NCBI GenBank assembly: GCA_021812735.1
Contig: JAKAMV010000382.1
Coordinates: forward strand, 1-8,607
From: Chloroflexota bacterium
GTDB taxonomy: Bacteria; Chloroflexota; Limnocylindria; Limnocylindrales; CSP1-4
Direction of reading: 5' to 3'
Length of the DNA stretch: 8,607 nucleotides
Shown here: in pieces, positions 5,093 through 8,607 of the stretch
Layout of the letters: each line of letters opens with the position of its first letter
How positions within the stretch are numbered: the stretch's first letter is position 1
The notes under the pieces: generated by a model
The model's database searches: none
The model's input: only the letters and a program-made list of their open reading frames with translations
Told to the model about the DNA's origin: nothing
Position numbers and translations under genes: made by a program

Positions 5093-6418
5093 GTGAACGA
5101 CATCTGGGTGTGCGACACCTGCCGGTCGATCAACCGTCGGCGCGACGACCTCTGCTACAGCTGCGGTGCGCCGCGCTCGGGAGCCCTGGACGCGCCGGGC
5201 CTGGACCTGCGCGCCGAGAGCGCCGCCCGCGAGCGGAGCGCCCGGTGCTACGTGGCCTCGTGGCCGCTGGCGCTGGTCGCTGTCGCGCTGCTCTCGGCCG
5301 TGGCGATCCTGGGCATCGTGATGCTGCGGCTCCAGGCATCGGAGTACCCCACGATGCGGCAGGCGTTCGTGGACGCCATCGCCTCGGGACACGACACGGT
5401 CGACCAGGCGGTGACGACGGAGTCCGTCCAGCTCGGCGTCATCTCGCTGCTCCGCACGGGCCTCGCGCTGCTGGCGCTGCTGTGCCTTGCCGGATGGCTG
5501 GGCCTGGTCACGCGCAACGTGCCCCTGCTCGGCGGAGGGACGCCGTCCCGGAGCCCGCTCCGCGTCTTCGGCTACGCGCTCATTCCCGTCTGGAACCTGG
5601 TCAAGGTGCCGGGCATGATCCAGGACCTGCTGTACCGGGTCGACCCGGAGGGCGGCGGCGCGTTCATGGTGCTGGGGGCGTGGATCGGCCTGGTGGGCTC
5701 CTACCTCCTGAGCGTGGTCGGCGGCTGGGTGATCACCTGGGCCGGCGTCCGTGAGCTCATCCCCCAGGTTCAGGCCGGCGACATGGACGCGGTCGTCCGC
5801 ACGTTCGGGGGCATCCTCGACCAGGGCTTCTGGCTCGATGTGGTCGTGGCGGTCATGGTGGTCGCGGGCACGGTGCTGCTGGCGGGGCTGCTGATCCGCG
5901 TGGAGATCCGGTGCGCCGCGCGCGACGGCGAGATCCGCGCGCAGATGGCCGCCTCCGGGTTGGATGCGCCGCCCATCGGACCGGACTGGCAGGCCCCGCC
6001 GTCCCCGGCGGCGCCGAACATGGCGCCCCCGCTCGAGCCGCCACCCGCCGCCGCTCCGCCTGCGGACCCGAACCCGGCGGCGATCGCGGCGGGCTCCACC
6101 ACTGCTCCGGGTCCTGCGGGTCCCGCCGCGACACCCGGCCCTGCGGGTCCCGCGACGGCGGGGCCGGCGCCCGCCGCCACGACCGCGCCCTACGAGCCGA
6201 ACTGGCCGAGCAGCCGCCCGTGGCCGGGATCGCTCGACTCGCGGCGGGCGCCGGGCGCGCCCGATCCGATCGCAGCACCGCCGGCACCCCTCGAGGCGTC
6301 GACGCCAGCGCTCCCGACGCCGGCTCCGGGAGCGCCGCCCGCACCAGCTCCACGCTCACCCGACGACGCGCCGCCCGGTCCTCCCCCACCCCCGCCCGGT
6401 GCGCCCCGCCTGGGCTGA
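5093..6418 (+). CDS. Membrane protein with RanBP2-type zinc finger, DUF4328-like core and Pro/Ala-rich tail
   Basis: The 441-residue product has three parts. Residues 5-24 (WVCDTCRSINRRRDDLCYSC) match the RanBP2 zinc-finger pattern W-x-C-x2-C-x3-N-x6-C-x2-C exactly, so it probably binds one zinc through Cys7, Cys10, Cys21 and Cys24. Residues 53-273 hold four main hydrophobic segments (about 55-80, 113-139, 189-218 and 247-270). Between them lies LVTRNVPLLGGGT...YALIPVWNLVKVP (138-173), which resembles the DUF4328 signature of an aromatic residue and N..alG followed by ..iP..nL..P. From about 292 to the end the sequence is Pro/Ala-rich, low complexity and probably disordered, ending in a Pro/Gly-rich segment. 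The finger would face the cytoplasm if the N-terminus is inside. The start is a GTG just before the finger. The role is unknown; DUF4328 proteins are uncharacterised. Confidence 0.8.
   Translation: MNDIWVCDTCRSINRRRDDLCYSCGAPRSGALDAPGLDLRAESAARERSARCYVASWPLALVAVALLSAVAILGIVMLRLQASEYPTMRQAFVDAIASGHDTVDQAVTTESVQLGVISLLRTGLALLALLCLAGWLGLVTRNVPLLGGGTPSRSPLRVFGYALIPVWNLVKVPGMIQDLLYRVDPEGGGAFMVLGAWIGLVGSYLLSVVGGWVITWAGVRELIPQVQAGDMDAVVRTFGGILDQGFWLDVVVAVMVVAGTVLLAGLLIRVEIRCAARDGEIRAQMAASGLDAPPIGPDWQAPPSPAAPNMAPPLEPPPAAAPPADPNPAAIAAGSTTAPGPAGPAATPGPAGPATAGPAPAATTAPYEPNWPSSRPWPGSLDSRRAPGAPDPIAAPPAPLEASTPALPTPAPGAPPAPAPRSPDDAPPGPPPPPPGAPRLG
6113..6153 (+). repeat. Short direct repeat in the Pro/Ala-rich tail
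   Basis: The 14-base word CCTGCGGGTCCCGC occurs at 6113-6126 and 6140-6153, 27 bases apart. Both copies are in frame and encode PGPAGPA-like peptides in the tail of the zinc-finger membrane protein. It suggests slippage-driven growth of the tail. Confidence 0.6.
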
Positions 6419-6455
6419 GCCTCCGGGGGCCCATCGTCGAGCGTGCCGCTGGCCG

Positions 6456-6461
6456 TACCAT
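6456..6461 (+). promoter_or_regulatory. Putative -10 element of the decarboxylase gene (leaderless type)
   Basis: TACCAT fits TAnnnT and ends eight bases before the ATG at 6470; no Shine-Dalgarno precedes the ATG. Transcription would begin at about the start codon. It lies in the 51-bp gap after the zinc-finger gene, so the decarboxylase may have its own promoter even though the genes are co-directional. Confidence 0.45.
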
Positions 6462-6469
6462 TCGGCGCG

Positions 6470-8080
6470 ATGGACGACCCGACAGCGCGCCTTGACCCCC
6501 TCGAGCCCTTCCGCTGGCACCCCGAGCCCGAGCTGATCGGGCTGCGCGACGAGGCCGCATCGCGGGACGCGCTGCGGCGCGCCGGCGAGGCCGCGTGGGA
6601 GGCGTCGCTCGCCTGGCTCTACGACCGGGCGATGGTCCGGGGCACGGGGTTGCCGACGGACTACGCAGCGCTGCGGACGGCCTACTTCGGAGCGGCCGGC
6701 GAGCCCGGCGCAGCGCCACACGATCCCACGACCCTGGCGGCGGTCCTCGACGAGTTCGCCCGCCGGATCGCCCCACACACGCTGAACTCCTACCACCCGC
6801 GCGCCCTCTCGTACTTCACGCCGCCGCCCCTCGTCGCGTCCATCGCGGGCGAGGTCCTGAGCCAGTGGACCAACCAGGGCATCGACGTCTGGCACGCCGG
6901 GCCGGTGGGGGCGTTCGTGGAGGAGGAGGTCGTCCGCTGGCTGTGCAACCTGGTCGGGTACGGACCGGGCAGCTTCGGGCTGTGCACCTCGGGCGGCGTG
7001 ATGGCCAACTTCATCGCCATGGCGCTGGTCCGCGACGTGCACCTGCGGCGGCTCGCCGGGCTCCCCCGCCCGCCGCGGGGCACCGCGCTCGAGGGCGCCC
7101 GCGTCTACACCGGCGACCAGACGCACTTCTCGATCGCCCGCGCGCTCGACGAGCTGGGCTTCCCGCCCGAGACCCTGGTCGTGCTGCCCACCGACGACGT
7201 CTTCCGGCTGCACGCAGAGCCGGTGGCCCAGGCGATCAACGCCGATCGCGGGCGCGGGCTCCTGCCCGTCGCAGTGTGCGCCGTGGCCGGCTCCACGAAC
7301 ACCGGCTCCGTGGACCTCGTCCCCGACCTCGCGGCGCTGGCGCAACGCGAGGGGCTGTGGCTGCACGTGGACGCCGCCTACGGGGGGGCTGCCCGCCTGT
7401 CGGAGCGGGACGCGTCGCGCGTGCCCGCACTCGAGCTCGCCGATTCGGTGACGGTCGACCCGCACAAGTGGTTCTTCCAGGCGTACGACCTCGGTGCGCT
7501 CGTCGTCCGCGACGCCGATCACCTCCGCCAGACGTTCGACCGCTCGCCCGAGTACTACCGGGGCGGCGAGGGCGGCGCGACGGGGGCGCCGCTCGATCCT
7601 GAGGCGGGCGAGCACGACGCGCAGGACGCGCACGCGGACCAGCTCAACTTCTACAAGCTCGGCTTCGAGGGCACGCGGCGCTTCCGCGCGCTCAAGCTCT
7701 GGGCGAGCTGGAAGCACCTCGGGACGGCCGGGTTCGGACGGCTCGTGGAGTTGAACGACGACGTCGCCGCCTACCTCGCGGCGTGCTGCGCCGAGTCCGA
7801 CGACTTCGAGGCCGCCCCCGCGACGCCCGAGCTGTCGGTCGTGTGCTTCCGACACCTCCCGGGCGGCGCGACCACGGCCGCGGCGATGCCGCCAGCCGAG
7901 CTCGACGTCCACCAGGACCAGCTGTGCGCCGCGCTGGAGCAGGACGGCGACGGCTGGCTCTCCACCACCACGCTGCGGGGACGGGCGTACCTGCGCGCGG
8001 GGGTCGTGAACTACCTCACCACAGAAGCGGACATCGACCGGCTGCTGGCCACGCTGCGCCGGCTGGCCTCCGGGCTGTAG
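6470..8080 (+). CDS. Group II pyridoxal-phosphate-dependent amino acid decarboxylase
   Basis: A cytoplasmic PLP enzyme that removes the alpha-carboxylate of an amino acid to give an amine; the substrate is not evident. The 536-residue protein shows the aromatic-L-amino-acid/diaminobutyrate/glutamate decarboxylase pattern: HPRALSYFTPPP (109-120), TSGGVMANFIAM (173-184), DQTHFSIARAL (216-226) with PLP-stacking His219, AGSTNTGSVD (273-282), HVDAAYGG (299-306) with Asp301 for the pyridine nitrogen, and VTVDPHKWFF (327-336) with the Schiff-base Lys333. FRALKLW (405-411) is also typical. Between 364 and 393, in the mobile catalytic-loop region, there is a Gly- and acid-rich stretch that looks longer than usual. 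The ATG at 6470 is preferred over the GTG at 6443, because it follows a TACCAT promoter-like hexamer and begins nearer the family's usual N-terminus. Neighbours give no pathway hint. Confidence 0.92.
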   Translation: MDDPTARLDPLEPFRWHPEPELIGLRDEAASRDALRRAGEAAWEASLAWLYDRAMVRGTGLPTDYAALRTAYFGAAGEPGAAPHDPTTLAAVLDEFARRIAPHTLNSYHPRALSYFTPPPLVASIAGEVLSQWTNQGIDVWHAGPVGAFVEEEVVRWLCNLVGYGPGSFGLCTSGGVMANFIAMALVRDVHLRRLAGLPRPPRGTALEGARVYTGDQTHFSIARALDELGFPPETLVVLPTDDVFRLHAEPVAQAINADRGRGLLPVAVCAVAGSTNTGSVDLVPDLAALAQREGLWLHVDAAYGGAARLSERDASRVPALELADSVTVDPHKWFFQAYDLGALVVRDADHLRQTFDRSPEYYRGGEGGATGAPLDPEAGEHDAQDAHADQLNFYKLGFEGTRRFRALKLWASWKHLGTAGFGRLVELNDDVAAYLAACCAESDDFEAAPATPELSVVCFRHLPGGATTAAAMPPAELDVHQDQLCAALEQDGDGWLSTTTLRGRAYLRAGVVNYLTTEADIDRLLATLRRLASGL

Positions 8081-8121
8081 GGCCATCCACGCCGACCCGC
8101 CGGGACAGCTCGCAGGCGCGT

Positions 8122-8133
8122 CGGCCGCGGCCG
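8122..8133. other. Perfect 12-bp palindrome between convergent genes
   Basis: CGGCCGCGGCCG reads the same on both strands and lies in the 54-bp gap between the decarboxylase stop and the stop of the small membrane protein. There is no loop and no T-run on either strand, so it is not a classical terminator. In DNA this rich in G and C it may be chance. Confidence 0.3.
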
Positions 8134-8134
8134 C

Positions 8135-8350
8135 TCAGGCGCCCGGCGGCTTGGCGCGCCAGAAGACGACGGCCGCCCCCAGGGCGAGGAGGCCGGTGAC
8201 CACGTTGGCGATGAGCGTGAGCAGGCGGAGCGGTCCCGCCTCGTAGTCGCCGTTCAGAATCGCCAGCAGGACATAGGCGGCGTAGCCGATCAGGGTCACG
8301 GCGGCCACTAGGAGGACCGCGACGAGCAGCATCCGATTGCGATCCGCCAC
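8135..8350 (-). CDS. Small two-helix membrane protein, unknown function
   Basis: From the GTG at 8350 the product has 71 residues: a short basic start (ADRNR), a hydrophobic helix (about 7-28, LLVAVLLVAAVTLIGYAAYV), a hydrophilic loop NGDYEAGPLR, a second helix (about 40-62) and a short basic end (WRAKPPGA). I recognise no family. The GTG has a G-rich stretch (TAGGGGG) roughly eight bases upstream. An ATG at 8422 would add 24 mostly Arg/Pro residues and looks like random high-GC sequence, so the shorter form is preferred. It is convergent with the decarboxylase. Confidence 0.6.
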   Translation of the reverse strand: MADRNRMLLVAVLLVAAVTLIGYAAYVLLAILNGDYEAGPLRLLTLIANVVTGLLALGAAVVFWRAKPPGA

Positions 8351-8607
8351 CCGACGCCCCCTACGACCCGATGGGCGCCGCACCGCGGGAGCGTCGCGCG
8401 GGCGCCGAGGGCACTCCGGCATGGCGTCCAGCGGGCGCGGGATCGGTGGGGGTCGACCGGCTGGCTCGCTCCGCGCGCATCATCCGGCGGACGCTCATGA
8501 GCGGCTCACGGGGCGTGGCAGGGGGTTGCTCCTCTCCATCCGGGCCTCAGCGGGCCAGGCCGGCCTCGCGGGCCCGGCGCGGATTCGGCTCCAGTCTACC
8601 CCCGGCC
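8351..8607. other. Right-hand region without a supported gene
   Basis: Frames here are short and have no recognisable protein. On the minus strand an open frame from the window edge ends in TGA at 8547 with residues RLEPNPRRAREAGLAR; it could be the C-terminus of a gene outside the window, but 20 codons are too few to judge. A TAGACT hexamer on the minus strand (8593-8598) has no start codon close downstream. Confidence 0.35.

Noticed and set aside
5040..5392. Upstream extension of the 4565-4999 gene into the divergent gene
   Set aside because: It would cross the promoter region and run antisense through the zinc finger and first helix of the gene at 5093; the GTG at 4999 has its own promoter-like hexamer.
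6408..6433. Possible hairpin TGGGC...GCCCA after the zinc-finger gene
   Set aside because: Only five base pairs with a large loop and no T-run, so it does not support a terminator call.
6356..8086. Minus-strand open frame of 576 codons covering the whole decarboxylase
   Set aside because: The plus strand has unmistakable PLP decarboxylase motifs; the antisense translation has none and overlaps the preceding gene.
8363..8539. Two short minus-strand frames joined by an ATGA overlap (14 and about 45 codons)
   Set aside because: They have no ribosome site, no recognisable sequence and Arg/Pro-rich composition expected by chance in this DNA.

Overview
The window is about 8.6 kb of very GC-rich bacterial DNA with no RNA genes, CRISPR arrays or mobile elements that I can recognise. 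GTG starts are frequent, genes are tightly packed, and several starts have no Shine-Dalgarno sequence but a -10-like hexamer 6-9 nt upstream. Together with a class 1B-like PyrD plus a PyrK-like subunit, this would suit a high-GC Chloroflexota (Limnocylindria-like) or actinobacterial-type soil or freshwater lineage. That placement is inference only.

Left part (1-4999, minus strand). A compact gene train reads right to left: a small two-helix membrane protein (4565-4999), a 108-residue putative dimeric alpha/beta-barrel protein (4201-4527), a 299-residue acidic protein with an internally duplicated domain (3288-4187), a PyrK-like flavin/[2Fe-2S] subunit (2409-3281), a DUF998 membrane protein (1705-2412), a PyrD-like dihydroorotate dehydrogenase (545-1708), a DUF1294 membrane protein (288-548) and the start of pyrE (1-205, cut by the window edge). 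The four genes pyrK, DUF998, pyrD and DUF1294 are joined by three identical 4-base GTGA stop/start overlaps, so they look translationally coupled. The operon therefore combines the last redox step and the phosphoribosyl transfer of UMP synthesis with two integral membrane proteins and an unknown acidic protein.

Right part (5000-8607). A 93-bp divergent promoter region (5000-5092) separates the minus-strand train from a plus-strand pair: a membrane protein with an N-terminal RanBP2-type zinc finger, a DUF4328-like core and a Pro/Ala-rich tail (5093-6418), and a group II PLP-dependent decarboxylase (6470-8080). A small two-helix membrane protein (8135-8350) converges on the decarboxylase. The last 257 bases hold no gene I can support.

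The most interesting points are these. The PyrD-like and PyrK-like proteins both keep their cofactor signatures, but both have lost residues normally used for substrate: orotate contacts in PyrD, and the Gly-rich NAD loop and CGP motif in PyrK. They are co-translated with membrane proteins. The acidic tandem-domain protein just upstream of pyrK matches no family I know.
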